A DNA stretch of 64,000 nucleotides from the NCBI GenBank assembly GCA_900239685.1, contig OENT01000663.1:23559-87558 (forward strand). The letters run 5' to 3'. Both the position numbers and the translations under genes were made by a program. The notes below the pieces were generated by a model. That model did not search any database. It was not told where the DNA came from and was given only the letters and a program-made list of their open reading frames with translations. This document shows, piece by piece, positions 23,927 to 37,965 of the stretch. This DNA comes from Rotaria macrura (taxonomy: Eukaryota; Rotifera; Eurotatoria; Philodinida; Philodinidae). Positions within the stretch are counted from its first letter, which is position 1. Each line of letters starts with the position of its first letter.

Positions 23927-26900
23927 ATGAATCTTAAATTATCCATTGAACACTAGTCTTATTTGTTGTAACTTTATAGTCATGTATGCTTTTATTTTTG
24001 TGTTGTTTTGTCGCAAGTTTTAATCAATATATATGCTAAGCTTCTATTAATCTAGTTAAACAATGTTAAGTACAGAGAATGATTTGTAAACGTATTAAAA
24101 AGGAATTATCAGTGTGTTTTTCTTTTCAAAAGTAAACGTACTACGCTGTGATTGCATGACCCTATCTCTCTGTCTCTCTCTTTGATATACGATCAATTGT
24201 TTTATTTCTTTTTGAAATTCATTATGATCTCATCTAGCCTAGAAAGAACGATGTTTTTATGTGTTGTAGAATCGGAGTCTCTATCATCACTTTGTTGATT
24301 TTCAGAAAAATGAAGATAAGGTGAATTCGTCGAACATGGTATCATTTTGTTTCATCTGTAGCTATGAGAAGATCACAAAATACGGATTCGGCCTGTAATC
24401 ATGCACATGAGTAAAAGGAATGCGAATATTTAAAATATCTCTACTGTGTTAGATATTGTCGAACATAAAAATAAATTCAAAAGAGGTTAACTTCGATGAA
24501 GTAATATAAAACATCAACGCAATTTATGAAGTTTGTAAAATATATGCTGAAGGAGTTCCTCCTTTTCAGTTACAGATCCAATACACTCTAACATTGATGG
24601 ATACTAGTAATTTAAAAAGAATAAGACCTTTTTGACCATTGGATACACTAGACTTTGGCATGCAAAGTGCCGAGACTATGCTTAGATATTCATTGAATCC
24701 GTGCGATCTAAATATTATAGTACTCAGTGAGTTCAAGTCATTCAATTGAAAAAGAAGACTTTGATAGCTAACGATCAAAATCAATATTAAAAGACATTCA
24801 TGATGTTTCTGTTAGAAAATATAATTTAAATAAATAATCGTTCTAGTTTGTAGACAAAACCATTCATACCAATCTGTTCATAAATTTGCCAGTAAAATTT
24901 TTCATGTTTATACTGCATGCACTCCAATGAAATGTGTTTTTCTTTTAAGTGATCTCTTCATTCGGTCGAATCGTTTAGTGTTATCTGAGATTATTTATTT
25001 ACAATATACTATTCTTGACGTACAAAAGCTCATGATTTCTAATGTTAATAAATAGTTGTTATGAGTTGAAAATAACTCAGATCAAGTTTTTTTTTTAACA
25101 AACGAATCGTCTTATTCTATCGACTCTCAAAATCTCATGCAATAGAAGAGTTGTTTTTTTTGCCACTTTTACTTTGCTTGAAGGATTCTTTTTATCAAAC
25201 CTGTTTTTCTTTCAAATTTTCTTCATGAAATTACAGTCATGCATGGTTGTAATCAAGCTTAGAATACAACTCTGTATACATTTTTATGGTGAATAACTAA
25301 TTTTTTCGTCGTTTTGATTTTAAATATGCATACTTGAAGCATGCTCGTTGCTTTTTTTTATTACCGTAAATAGAATGCGAATGCTTTTCCATGTATTCTG
25401 TTGCATATCAACTTGCATTATTCAAGCAATTGTGGTTATGAAATTATATTTTGATAAAAGTTCTATTCTTTTTTTTTTTATTTCTTGAGAAACCGTTTTG
25501 AAATAATTTGAGTACTGCCTTTTATTGTTACACTCGTCATCAAAGGTATTCATTTTTTGTTTACTGTTCATGGGAACGTATGGTAATGTCTATTCTTCGC
25601 TGCAATTCGAAAAATTCTCTTCAGTTTTATTACTACAAGAAACATAAGATGATAGAAAAAAACGATGCGACCTAAATCTAGCGACATTGATGACATACCA
25701 TTATTTAATATTTGTTAATAATCGTTAGATTAAAAAAAAGGGTATTAGAGACCTACAGCCCTACCCTAGGATAGGGAAGGGCTAGGGTATGAAAACAAAA
25801 TGTAGGGTTGGGTAAGATAGGGCAACGAAATTCATACCCTTGCATGACTCTAAATCGTATCGATGAACATCGACAAGAGTTAATGCTATCATTCGAAAAT
25901 TCGTAGTCTGTTCATCACAGTGCAATGTCGATATCAGCAGACATTGTTTTTCGATAATCATTCATATGTGAGAAGGAGTTTAATCTTCGAAGTACTTAAA
26001 ACAGTTTCATCCAATATGAAAAACTAATTGATCAAAACAAAATGGCCAAAAGAATTAAATGAACCAAACAACTAATAAAATTTAGTCACAGCAAGACTTG
26101 GAAAATTATACAGAATTAGTTTTGAAAGAAGAGCTAATTCAATCTAAAAATGAGCTTCAGTTTTTAATTCATAAAAAGTCACCTTTCAATATGATTAAGA
26201 GTAATGATAATTAACGATCAGTTTTTTCATCGAATCGAATTTACTCTAAACAATAGATTCTATCATATTCAAATCTACCATGTTATCCATCGAATCGAAG
26301 TTCACCACTACTATCACAATCTATATGAAAGACTTCGTTTTATTAGATTAAATAATAATACTTTATGATAGAGATATAGCCAAATGATTATAAGTGAATT
26401 GGGCGCTAGCACGTGCTCGAACATTTTTCCAATGATATGCATCAAACTTGATATTGAATCGTCTGATTTGATGGTTGAATTGGACATGATATGTCGAACA
26501 AGACAGTGTGAATCGTAAATGAAAGAACAACCGATGACAAAACATTAATGTCAAAATGTGATCTTTAACAACATTAATTTCAAGCATCACCGAACAACAA
26601 TGAAATGCTGGAATGTCTATCGACCTTGAACAGTGAGTCTTGCAATGTGCATTTAATCTTTTCATTGTTAATGGTAGATATTTGCATTCATACAGACGTT
26701 TCTATTTCATATATTTTGGCTCATTATGAATTTGAATTTTCTGCCTGCAAAACATATTTCATTTTATTTCCAACACAGAATCAATCTTGATAAGATGTCT
26801 CTTAACTTTTAGAAATGTCGTGAAGCCACTAAGATTAGCACTTTGACTTTTAGGATCGGTATTGCTGAGTCAAAAAGAAAAGTAAAGAACTTTTGTGCTC

Positions 26901-27402
26901 GAGTAAATGAAAAGAGAAATGTCCTGTCTGATGTATGCTCTATATCAAGTAAAACAGATTAAATCAATTCCAAATATTTGCTATTTTATTTTTAAGATAC
27001 CAAAAGAGGGAAACATGAGAATATTGATATTCAAACAGGTAAATAGCAGACAGGCAAACATTGATGAAGATCGCACAATACCAAACATGCAAATTATTCC
27101 TTACAAAAGAGAAACGAAAACAAGAACAATAAACACAAAAACTGAATAACAAAGACAAAATAATCATACAAGAAAAGGAACAGAGAAGCCTATATGTATA
27201 CATTTATATATAATTAGAAAGAAAGAAAAATACAGTAATCATACACAACATTTTTCTATTTCATTTAGTTTTGCTTTCACTAATACCACAGATGCTGCGT
27301 GTGATGTTTCACTCGTTTGAAAAAGATATAGCAAAGTTATTTAACACAGGAGAAAAATAATAAATGAAATTTTATGTTGAACGCATGCATATACATTGAA
27401 TT
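23927..27402. other. Gene-free AT-rich stretch between WDR54 and the DGK gene
   Basis: The two flanking genes converge here, so it contains both 3' ends. I see no gene in it. The one exceptional patch is the TAGGG-rich island at 25739-25841. The reverse-strand frame at 26363-26665 has no recognisable motif. Confidence 0.55.
25739..25841. repeat. Short GC-rich island with AAGGGTAT/ATACCCTT ends and repeated TAGGG words
   Basis: About 100 bp in which CCCTA/TAGGG words recur on both strands, bounded by an AAGGGTAT inverted pair. It contrasts with the AT-rich surroundings. It may be a miniature mobile element. It does not resemble a regular telomeric array because spacing and orientation vary. 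Confidence 0.4.
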
Positions 27403-28933
27403 TCAAACACGTTTTGATTGAATTTGTTGAGCTGCTTGGCTTCTCTCTGCAATTAACATTCGTGCTTGATTTTTGCGCGTTATTAAGATCTGACATGGAC
27501 CAAGTAAAAATGGTTCACCATCGATTTCCATTGGTAGATCACGTCTCATAGTTAATTTTATTTCACTTCCTAATAATGATATGACAATTCTTAGTGACAA
27601 ATAACAGATAATATCAGGAAAAAGAGTAAATATTTACCTTGTGCTATTCGATGGCCACGTCTTCCCAATTGAATTCTTGCTAATTCGAAATGTTTGAAAC
27701 CAACGATTTCTAAATATCCATCGGAACAACTTTGTTCACGAAATCGATCATCATCAGCTTGTGATCTTGCACACCACAACGTATCATATACACCTTGCCA
27801 TGGGTTCGTTCCAGCTGCATATGATGCTATATTTAATATCAATACAGCATCAGGACGGAAACGAAATAATTCTTCATCCATATTTCTTCCATCAACATGT
27901 AGTTCGAAATAGTTAGCTATATTTCCAAAGAGATAACGACGATCGAGAAACGTATTACTAATTAAAATAGTAAAGAATATATTTTAAAAGTTCATGAATG
28001 TACGAACAACAAAAACATACCAACTAATACAACCATAGGCCAATTTATTAAATATACGATTTGCATAACGACGTGGACTTGCATTACGTTTTTCATGAAA
28101 ATCAAGAGCAATCTAAATCAAAAACATTGATTTTATTTTATATTTTCTTTTTCCTCATAAAAATGATTTACTTGTGCATCAGCACCAAAACTAAGATAAT
28201 TATTAAAGACAGGTTGAGGTATCTAAAATAAGCAGAACGTTTTATTTTTCGTCTAATATTTCATATTCAAACCGAACGAACTTTTAGAGTAGCAACGCCA
28301 GTATGTACAGTAGGGCTCACGTCAATATGCCATCGATCAAGTAAACAGGATTCAGCACTTGATAAGGATTGAATCACAGGTGCTAGATCTTCACCACGAT
28401 AACCAGCACCCCATCCAAGAAATCGAGCCATATCATTACCTGTACCCAGTGGTATAACACCAACACTTACATAATCCATATACTCCATTTGAGATGTGTC
28501 AAGTGCAGATAGAATCCAGCCAACTGTTCCATCTCCACCACATGCTATTTGAAAAAGAAAACGTTTTTATTTTACAGTAAATGTATTTGATATGCATATG
28601 TGTGCGTATTACTCACCAACGATTCGTAAATTTTTTTCATGTTGATTTTCATATAAACCTCGCTGTGGTCCATGATCACCTATTAGATCATAAACATTTT
28701 GTTCACCGATTTGAGATCGTAATTGTTCGAATACAACTTGACCTTGTAGACCACCACTAAATGTAAGGAGAATATACGAAAAAATCTAATAAAATGAAGA
28801 GAAAATAGATTTATGCAACGTACGATTTTGGATTCACGAATGCTATGATTTTTTCTTTGTGTCCATCTGTTTCGGTAGCTTCCAATAAAGGGCTTTGTAC
28901 AGTTGTTGAATTATCATCACACGTTGGATTCAT
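27403..28933 (-). CDS. Diacylglycerol kinase, catalytic plus accessory domain only
   Basis: Phosphorylates diacylglycerol to phosphatidic acid. Seven exons: 28933-28824, 28756-28617, 28544-28282, 28222-28172, 28112-28021, 27957-27638, 27569-27403, giving 380 residues. The catalytic domain starts almost at the N-terminus (AFVNPKSGGLQG, about residue 31). It contains the glycine-rich ATP loop ACGGDGTVGWIL and GVIPLGTGNDMARFLGWG. The accessory domain follows: NYLSFGADAQIALDFHEKR, NRIFNKLAYG, SYAAGTNPWQG, DGYLEIVGF and a C-terminal QIDGEP-like MEIDGEPFLLGPC. No C1 zinc fingers, EF hands, PH or SAM domains are encoded. The start MNPTCDD leaves room for only about 30 residues before the kinase. This short architecture is unlike the ten mammalian isozymes, which all carry C1 domains, and is closer to short plant DGKs. 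Confidence 0.93.
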
Positions 28934-31900
28934 AATATTGTATTACAAGTTGAGTTTATGAATAATTAAGACAGATATAATATTCTTATGTTCTTATCTG
29001 GGAATATTTTGGACACCAACCAAGCTGAAACATCTTGAAATAACAAATGATTAAAAAAGGAGAAGAAAAAGCATACTAAACAGAACACAAAAAAAAGAAT
29101 AGTTTGCCTTTATTCTGTATACATCCGATAGACGCGATAATGTATTATTTGCTGTATTCTTATTGGTCAAAATTTTGAACAACCATTTTTATCCTCTAGA
29201 TTGTTTTGCCATGTTTGTTTTCTTTTTTGAATTTCTTAAGAAAATCAGTACTAGAGAACCATTATTCATGCGCTTGAGCCACCTGTTTACTATCTATGAA
29301 AAAATGGGTATTCTCGCTTATTTTTTTTCTTGTCATTCTGTTTATGCCAACTTTCTTTCTATGAAGCCAGCAGCTGGCAACACTTACGTATTTTCAAGAA
29401 CATATGAAAGATCACTTATAGATCAATGGCAAGAAGTATAGTAGTATTCTTATTTTTCTCATTTTAGTGATTCTCAGTCAATGTCATTGCAACATTTCGT
29501 TTTTTTAAATATTATTTAATCATCACGGTGACTAAATTCATCTGTAACAGCAGTGAATGTTAATGATTGAAGTGTTGAGTAAATAACTACTAAAAATTAC
29601 GCTTTTGAATTTTGAAAAAATTTAAAAACGTAATTTATTTCGAGCTCTCGGTGAGAACTCTTATCAAGGTCGGTAAACAATGACTGTCAAGAGAGAATTT
29701 TTACATACACATAGAGAGCAAGATAAAAACAATCTACAACAAAAAAAAGAGTATACATTAAGTAATTACGATACATGTGGTTGAACCGAAAGTATATATT
29801 CGCGAACATATCCTGTATGTTCAATCACATGTATAATAATTACTTAATGTATACTCTTTTTGTTGTTGTAGATTGTTTTTCTCTTGCTGTCAATGTGTAT
29901 GTAAAAATTCTCTCTTGATAGTCATTGTTTGCTGACTTTGATGAGAGTTATCACCGAGGGCTCGAAATAAATAAAACTGAATTTTGAAAAAATTCAAAAA
30001 CGTAATTTTTAGCGGTTACTCACTCAATACTTCAATCATGATGAATGTTGTACTAGACTCGATGGAATTTCTTGCTGATTCTTATCTCTCGTTGAATTGT
30101 GTACATAGTTTTTAATGGAACGTTTCCATCGATATGACGATGCTTATTAATATAGACTGATGTAGAGTCGGCTATTAATCAATGTCGCACATGGAATTAT
30201 AATAACGGCTGATTAAATCTTAATCGTAGAAAGCAATGAATTACTCTTCAGATTTATCTGGATTCTTAAGGTTTAGCTCGAAGATAAACTTCATTCAATC
30301 ATACATTTGGAATGATATGAAAAGAAATTGTTTTTTAATGAATGAGTGAGAATAAATTATCAACAAAATATTCATGCAATTTTTCACCGTAGACAGTTGA
30401 AATTCTTTTCACATATTCAGATGTGTTCGAAGTTCGTTCATATTTGGAAGGCTATCACTAAATATATATGTCGATTGAAAATTTTCCGACAAACTATACC
30501 GAATAATAGAAAGAATATGATCAAGATTCTTTTATGTTCTAGTAAAAAAACACTTGAATAATCTGAATATTTTATTAGATTCACGGACGAGTTTTCTTCA
30601 TCACGGTCAATTTTCTCTTCACATGTTCGTTGTTATGAGATGTTCAATTGTATCAGATTTTAACTGTTCAAACTAAATCTGATTGTGATAATATTACAGT
30701 AGATGAGTTTTTCTTATTTTACTTTTTGTACGATCGTTATTTCGTGACTGATTTGATTTATAAACATCTAATGACAGGAATATTACAAAGATCGGCTTCC
30801 TCAAAAATCTATTTTGTAAGAGAAAACTTTATATATATGAATAGATTTTCTATTGTTTATTATGGCCAAATGTTATTTTACTGTTTCAGTTCTTAAATAA
30901 ATGAGAACAGGAAGTATTTCTATCGATTGATTCTACGCAATTGCATAATAAATCTGTTAGGATATACGTTATTAAATGCTTCAATTGGATTGGGATGACT
31001 TCAAATTCAATGAAAAATTTTCTGATGGTTTTTCATATGCTATGTAATTGGTGGATATTTAAGAAAAGAAAAATTTTCATATAATTTACAAGATTATCAT
31101 TAAATCTGGACGTATTTCAGTATTACGAAAAGATATCCTTTGCTGCACAATTAAGATTAATTGCTATACTATTAAAAAAATATATTCGATAAATCTTGTG
31201 GAATAGTTGGTAAATGTTAATTTTTTCAATTCAACAATAGGGACAAGCTGAAGAGAAAATCACAACTGCGGCACCTTCGAAGTTTTGCTCAAAATGTATG
31301 CTGTAAAAATTTTAGCCGACTGTGTGAATAACAGATCGAATTAATGGCATCCTATCATTTCGTCCCATTGAAAAAATGAATTGTGACGATTCTGTATAAT
31401 ACAGTCCCATGTGCTTCAATCTTCTCTTTTAAATATATAAATAATATAGCTGCGAATGAATAACAGTTCAAGAATTCAATTCCGTGTTAGCAGCCACGCC
31501 GGCCACATACTCCCCCAAAAGATTCGAAATGATAAGGAGCAGAAATTCATTTTAATCGTGAATCATGAGCAGCATATATCTTCGTTTTGGCTCTTGACCC
31601 ACTCGACTTTGTCAAATGTGGGTATCAATGTATGAACGAGGAAAAGACCAATTCGAACAGTCACATCCATTTCCTCTTGGACTCGCGGCTTTCACATCGA
31701 AAGATACGTTTTCCATCAGTCAATCGGTGTTGCGTGTACACGAATCCATAATGTACACAATCAGATTTCCTCTTTTACTCTTTAAAATTTCAATATCAAT
31801 CATTTAGTCGTATGGTTAACAACACTTGCTAAATAGGAAAGGAGAGAAGGTTTATGTCATAGATAAGATTTCAGTATAAATGTTTCCTTTCTTTTCTTTT

Positions 31901-34900
31901 TTGTCTTTTGTTCAAGTTAGCTAAGCATATCAAAGAAGGAGTAGGAGCAAACTGTAGAGAAAAATAGTGTATTTTACAAAATAAGTTTGGGACGAAATGA
32001 GTGTTCACCATATTAATCTAGGTGATAGTTAATCTTCAGTCCATTATCGAAATTCGTTCATCTTCATAGTTTGGCATTTGTAAAATTAATTAGGGGACAC
32101 ATTGATCAATATCAGCTATTGTTCTATCTACGTGTTCTCTTGAATTATAGGTTGTTTCAATTTAAACTAAATGCTACATGCGAAGTAATTCTCGAGTACA
32201 ATTTCTTTCCCCATCAAATTCTATTCGATCGATACCTTAGAAAGTGTTCATCGGGAACCATTGAAATCATGCAAAAACAAGATATTCAGAGTCAAGGGAA
32301 TAATCAAATTTTTCATGAAAATCACATGCTAGAGAAAGAGATTGTTGAGTGCACAATGCAAGTTATCGATTTTTCAAAATAAGAGTAATAAACTATTGAA
32401 GATTTCTTATTGGCATAGAACTCAATAGCTTCGATTGAAATGATTCAGGCAACTTTGACACGAATTCAGAACACTTGTCCTATGTTCAGTACGTCTTACG
32501 AAAAGCACCGCAGATGTATAAAGAATGTCGAATGACCATCTTGTTTTCATGTATTACAATAAAACATGCTCATCATATATCATTTTATAGAATTTGAGAT
32601 TCAAATTTTCTCACTAGACACTCATAAATTATTTCTTGACTTAGGCACAACTGATGTCAGTTCACCCAAAATTTTAACTAGCCTGACATCCATCGACAAT
32701 CTGCTGCCATTAGTATTCCACTACTATAAATGATTACCGATGTTCTCTTTAGGGAAATTGACTCATTCGCATATCTATTCACTCGTAGTATATGCACTAA
32801 TTGTAGCATAATGACTTGTTTTACATTTGTTCATGGTCAAGGTTACGAAAATCATTTTCATCAAAATGCCATCTGACGTTCTAGAATCAGGTGTTGATCC
32901 AAGATGCAGAAAATATCGTACACTTTTTGCATGTCTTATAAAATATATAATCTTATTGAACTACTAATCCCGATTGTGGTTGATCATGATAAATTTGAAG
33001 ACTTCAATTTTGATTAATCATCGTCAATACATGTATTGTGTTCAATCGATATGATACAGAAATATCTTTTCGAAAGTTGAATGATTTTCGGATGTATAAA
33101 ACTCATCTCACAATATGCCTCATCACCTGCCATTCACTGATTCATCACTCAAGAAAATCAAAATAAATCGAATAAAAATCAAATTTTCTTGTTGTATCTG
33201 AATAAAAATGCTTCGAAATTTTTTAGAATAATTATAAGATTCTCTTTAAAAAAACGAAATGTAGATATGTACGTACAACAACCACTGCTTTGAACAAGTA
33301 AAGTTGACTATTTTATTTTGTTTCATTCCTGAGTTTTTCTGCATGAGATTAGAGCTTAATATTCATTTTCGATGACTGGGTAATATTGAATTTCAGATCA
33401 AGTCACGAGTGCAAGTAAAACATGGTAACACAAGAAACTGGCTTCTTTTAGAATTTCATGTAATAGATTTTGATCGTTTACTGTAATAGAAAGTGGCGAA
33501 TCCAGAATTTCTTGCAGAAGATGACACTTTCTAAATTACATTATTGGAGTCAGTATAATTTCTGTGTAAGTTCATAAATTAAATTGCTCTATTTCTTTTA
33601 ACTTTTCGTTGTGTTTTTATACAGTACATCTGTAATATAATGTAAACAAAAAACAACTCCTTTTCTAAATAATCTTGAACAGTAAAATCTAAATAAATAG
33701 TCGACGATTAGATTTAGGAAATCTATCGATCACCTCATCAACATTTACTCCTACATCTCTATAATTATACACTCTAGAAAAGGATACTATCGGAAAAAAG
33801 CGAAAATAGTTTCGAATCCTGGGAAACTTTTTTCCGCTAGCTTCTGTGAATACATTTTTCTCAGAGAATACACCATGGCTAAACTATTCAGTCGTGTTTT
33901 AGACAGAGCCGAACATAAATAAGTATGAATTGGAAAATCAAGTCTTTTTAAGAATATATTACAAATTGCTGGTCACAAAATTAGACATCTTTTTTATAAA
34001 TGAGATGTTTTTCGTTTTTTCTTTGGAACATCAGAAACTTTTATTGGTTACGACCGATTTGATTTTGAAGTATCTTCGAAAAAATTTACAACCAATCCTC
34101 CTTCTGTGCTTCTCAATATTACTTACTAGTGAGCCTTATTATTTCGAACCGTGTTTGAACAATCAGTTCTGACATTCTTTGATTGATCTTTCCATTGAAA
34201 ATATGTTTTGAGATTAAGGATTCGAAAAGAGACACGAAAAATTTTGGATGATAATGAAAAGCCAAAGCCAAAGCCGAAAGAAATATGATCGATTTTCTAT
34301 GATCCAGCTATGATTCAAATTGCTGGTACTCAATCATAGTTTTTCGCTTTTTTTTATTAGCGATTTTCCGACCTTTATTGTTATCCAAACTTTGAAAACA
34401 ATTTCGTCATCACTTCTATTCTTAGCAGGTGACGATGACCGGGTAGTTGAATAGCTGGACCCACCAGTGGTATTAGGCCACGTCAGAATATTTTCTGCTG
34501 GTTTTTGAAGCAATTTTTCCTTCAAAGTAACTGTCGCGTAAAACAACTTCTCTTGTAGTCACAGTTCTAAGGATGGGAATATTAATCGAAATTTACAAAT
34601 AGACTCGAAAAGAAAAATCTTCAGAAATATCCACGCTTTTTCAAGGTGAAGAATATGCTTTCACCTAGCAAATTTGACGTCGAGTAAAAATTTGGTGTGT
34701 AATGAGAACGCAAAATTTCTAGAGACCATTAAGACTATTCCTTTGAATCTTTGGGTCAATTTTGTACAACAACCGTCGATAGAAAGAGTAAGATTCTGAT
34801 CATAATCTATCGTCGTTTCTGTTTGCTATCTATGATTATTATTCGAATATTTCTTTGAACTTGTCTAGCACTTGATTCCAATGGTTTTTCCTACAGATCA

Positions 34901-35171
34901 TTGTACCAGTCACAACATCAGTATGAATAAAACAGCTTGTCTTTCTAAGGAAAACTGCAATGGTAATTTTCTTTAAAAAACCATTCTATTGATTGATTAT
35001 CTCATGATACTTTTGATTATCAAGAATTTTTCATCTGTGATCGTGTTTAGTCGTCCAGAATAATAGTAATAAAAAAAGAAAACAGAACAACAAGAAGAAC
35101 GAAAGAAAGCGAAATATCAACGACACGTTAGACGGACACAGAAGAACAGGATACAAATTTTATTAATTGTT
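28934..35171. other. Long gene-free stretch upstream of DGK, with one foldback element
   Basis: Apart from the element at 29562-30041, I see no gene. Frames at 32071-32382 (+) and 33930-34172 (+) lack conserved motifs and splice partners. A short hairpin-like sequence at about 33770-33880 (ATCGGAAAAAAGCG against CTTTTTTCCGCT, with CACTCTAGAAAA at the left) may be a decayed relative of the TA-flanked elements near 57.3 kb. Confidence 0.5.
29562..30041. mobile_element. 480-bp foldback MITE with ~220-bp arms and 8-bp target duplication
   Basis: The left arm (29562 to about 29790) and right arm (about 29815 to 30041) are inverted copies beginning AATGATTGAAGTG. They share blocks such as TTTTGAATTTTGAAAAAA, CTCGAAATAAAT and AGTATACATTAAGTAATTA. 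The direct duplication TGAATGTT (29554-29561 and 30042-30049) flanks it. An 8-bp duplication fits hAT-type transposition. The arms have diverged moderately with small indels, so it is older than the element at 12124. No coding capacity. Confidence 0.78.
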
Positions 35172-36868
35172 CTACATTTCATCATCATCGTCGTCTGCTT
35201 CTTCCAACGAGGCCTAAAATCAGAATACATAGAATAGGTTTTTTTTTATCAATTATAATTGTATGTTCATTACCTTGGCAAATTTTTCAGCATCATCAAA
35301 AATATTAGTTGGTACTCTTTCATGTTTACCATCATTTACTAAATTAATCAAATCAATCGTAATAGTTAATATCGATTGTATTTGTCTCTTATTTCAGTCT
35401 CCTTACTTTGTCCTACCCAACTTAATTCTAATTCAAACATTCGATCTTTTACTTCATCATGAACTTGATAAATACTAAAAGAATTGTAAATAGATTTTTA
35501 TACATTAATGAAAGACTATTTCATTCTTACATTTTAGCTGCTTCTTTAACAGCGTCTTCCAATTTCAAGTCCGATAACTACAAATAGAATGATTCGCTGG
35601 ATTTCTTCATAGAAAGCTTAGTCTTTCTTACTTTAAGTTTTTCTATTTCAGTTTTAGCCGTTTGCTGTGCTTTACCTACTGCAATACCATGGTAGCCCTA
35701 GAATATTAGCGTCATTTTTTCCACACATGCACACTCTCTCTCTCTGTCATGCAAAGATATTCTTACGTAGGTAACACCGGATGGTTCAACACCATATAAT
35801 TGAGGACCATCACTTTCATAAGCAGCCAAAAGAATATAACAACCGAATGGACGCACGAATCCATACAAAGTATAGGCATGCATATACATAGCAAGACGAT
35901 CTGCCAAATACTATAATTGAGAAAAACATGTATTATAGCGATACCATGCAATTAAATCATTCCGCATTGGCACATATTTAAATATCGATTACCATCGGAT
36001 TTCAAATAATGACCACGGCTTAATCTCGGTAGTGCCAAGATGAATTAGAAAAGTTCAAAATACTTTGTCTACGGGATAAAGATCTCTGCTCATTTCCATG
36101 AAGATTTTACTCAGAAAAAATCTTTTCTCGGAAAGTCGAAAACAAAAGCGTTTTGATGTGAAATTTTATCTGAAGAGACTGAGTAATACGAAAAGTTTCA
36201 ACTATGTCTACGTGAAGCATGTCTATTTCAGTAGAAACTTTCAAATCTATTAAATTCGCCGATCGATAAAACTAAAGATCAAAACTCTTTGTTTTTGACT
36301 TCCTTTTACGTAGTACTTTGATCTTAACGAACAATGCATTTAAACCGTTTTAGATATTTTTCGTTAGCATGTAAGTCCGAATCTTTTTCAAGTGTATTAC
36401 ACGTACTTTAACTGGGATCGACACTCCATAATCATATTTATATTGCTTAGCTTCGTCACGTGCCACAGTTAAGAGTTGTCGAGCATCAGCAAGAAGACCA
36501 GCAACAGCCTAGAAACAGAAAACGGAGAGAAGATTAAAAGAGAAAACCTTGGCTTTTTCATCTAACCATTCCAATGTGTTTGTCAACATTGTGGATACGT
36601 TTATTTGAACCTGATTCATAAAGACGTGATGTTACTATTTTTTCGACAGCGAATGCAACACCATCCTTGCATCGTAATGCTACAACAGTTCCACTAGCTT
36701 CGACGGCTTTATTTGCATATTCAACTTGAAAAACACGACCGTCCGGTGAGAATTGTGATGCACTTAAATCATACTAATGACGAAAAAGTAAACAATACAA
36801 ATAAATTTTCTTTTCAATATAATATTAAAAGCTGATAATAAACATACACCAGATCCGATTGATGACAT
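35172..36868 (-). CDS. PSMA3: 20S proteasome subunit alpha type 3 (alpha-7)
   Basis: Structural alpha-ring subunit of the 20S proteasome. Nine exons: 36868-36848, 36773-36567, 36508-36407, 35910-35767, 35697-35632, 35577-35531, 35474-35407, 35338-35274, 35213-35172, giving 253 residues (human 255). Diagnostic segments: N-terminal [20 protein letters not shown] with VFQVEYA (proteasome A signature), [67 protein letters not shown] and the acidic tail [10 protein letters not shown]. The acidic C-terminus and the YHG-for-YWG segment are alpha-3-type rather than any other alpha subunit. The first exon encodes only seven residues. The intron between exons 3 and 4 (35911-36406) is the longest. Confidence 0.97.
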
Positions 36869-37965
36869 TGTTTTGTTCTATTAAAACTTGTGAAGTTGGT
36901 TCTGAATCTGAAAAGTAACTATTTTGAAAAAAGACAAGCACAAAAAGAAAACATGAATGCACAACTTATCATATAAACATGTCGATAGGGTACGAAACAT
37001 TTTGATTCGTTCGTTTGGCTTTTACCCACATTCCATTCTTTCTTTCAATCAAAAAGATATGAATTTGTCGCTGTAATGTTTTCTTTTTGCTGTTAAAATT
37101 TTTCTTAAAATGAATTAATTAATATCATCATCGAATAATCAAAAATAAATTAGTAATACAAGTAAGTTAAGAGGAAAAAAAGAAAAATAATTATCTACGT
37201 CAAAGTGTACATAATTCGGAGTTTTCTTTACTATTTTTTCTTCAGAACAAACAGTAGTTTTAACTTTTTTTCAGAATTTAATGAAAAAAAATCTGAAACT
37301 AAATGACAAATCTAATAGTGAGAAGTTCAATCGATAAATTTTTTTTTCAGTAATTTTACAGCAGTCCAACTAATCCTTGATCGTATATTTTCTCATACTA
37401 TGAACAAAATAAGAAGAGTGTTACGAACGCTTTTCAAAACAATAGTCAGTTTCAAGCTGAAAGAATCTGTTATATTCCGTTTCGTGTAAAAGAACCTATG
37501 TTTTAAACATGAAATCTTTCACTTCTGAACAAATATATGCATTCCTTTTTTTTTGTAAGCTCATCACAGTACTGGTTAGCAAGCAATTACAAACACAATA
37601 CATTTGTGACATGCTTTAATGTTTGATGATGAGATTCAGAGTTGAACAGATTAAGATCTAAACTTTTTTTTTTAATATCTAACCGTGGATGACACGATGA
37701 CTCAAAAAATCTTATCGCTAGATTTTTGCTGATAATGACCATTTTCAGGACGAAGACGGTGAGAAACATACCCGAATCACTCTTTTCATAACATAAGTAG
37801 TGAAAATAGAATTGAGGAACACATAAGTGAGTCAAGATAGAGAGGTGCCTGTCCGTTTTGCATACCCATTCTATCGTGGATATTTCTATCGATGTATCAT
37901 GTTTTGCCTAAAAAAAAAAAGAAACGTTCAAAGTTTTCATGACAATTATATGCTCGTTTTAGATA
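36869..37965. other. Intergenic stretch, divergent PSMA3 / KPTN promoters
   Basis: No gene seen. PSMA3 (-) and KPTN (+) diverge here. A TTTTAG acceptor lies four bases upstream of the KPTN ATG. Confidence 0.55.

Noticed and set aside
26363-26665. 100-codon reverse-strand frame
   Set aside because: No motif, no splice partners, composition like the surrounding DNA.
33800-33835. TTCGAATCC-like sequence resembling a tRNA T-loop
   Set aside because: No cloverleaf or acceptor stem around it; part of a small hairpin instead.
34334-34546. Reverse-strand frame with a Ser/Thr-rich stretch (GGSSYSTTRSSSPAKN)
   Set aside because: Looks mildly coding but has no family match I know and no supported exon neighbours; left as unexplained.
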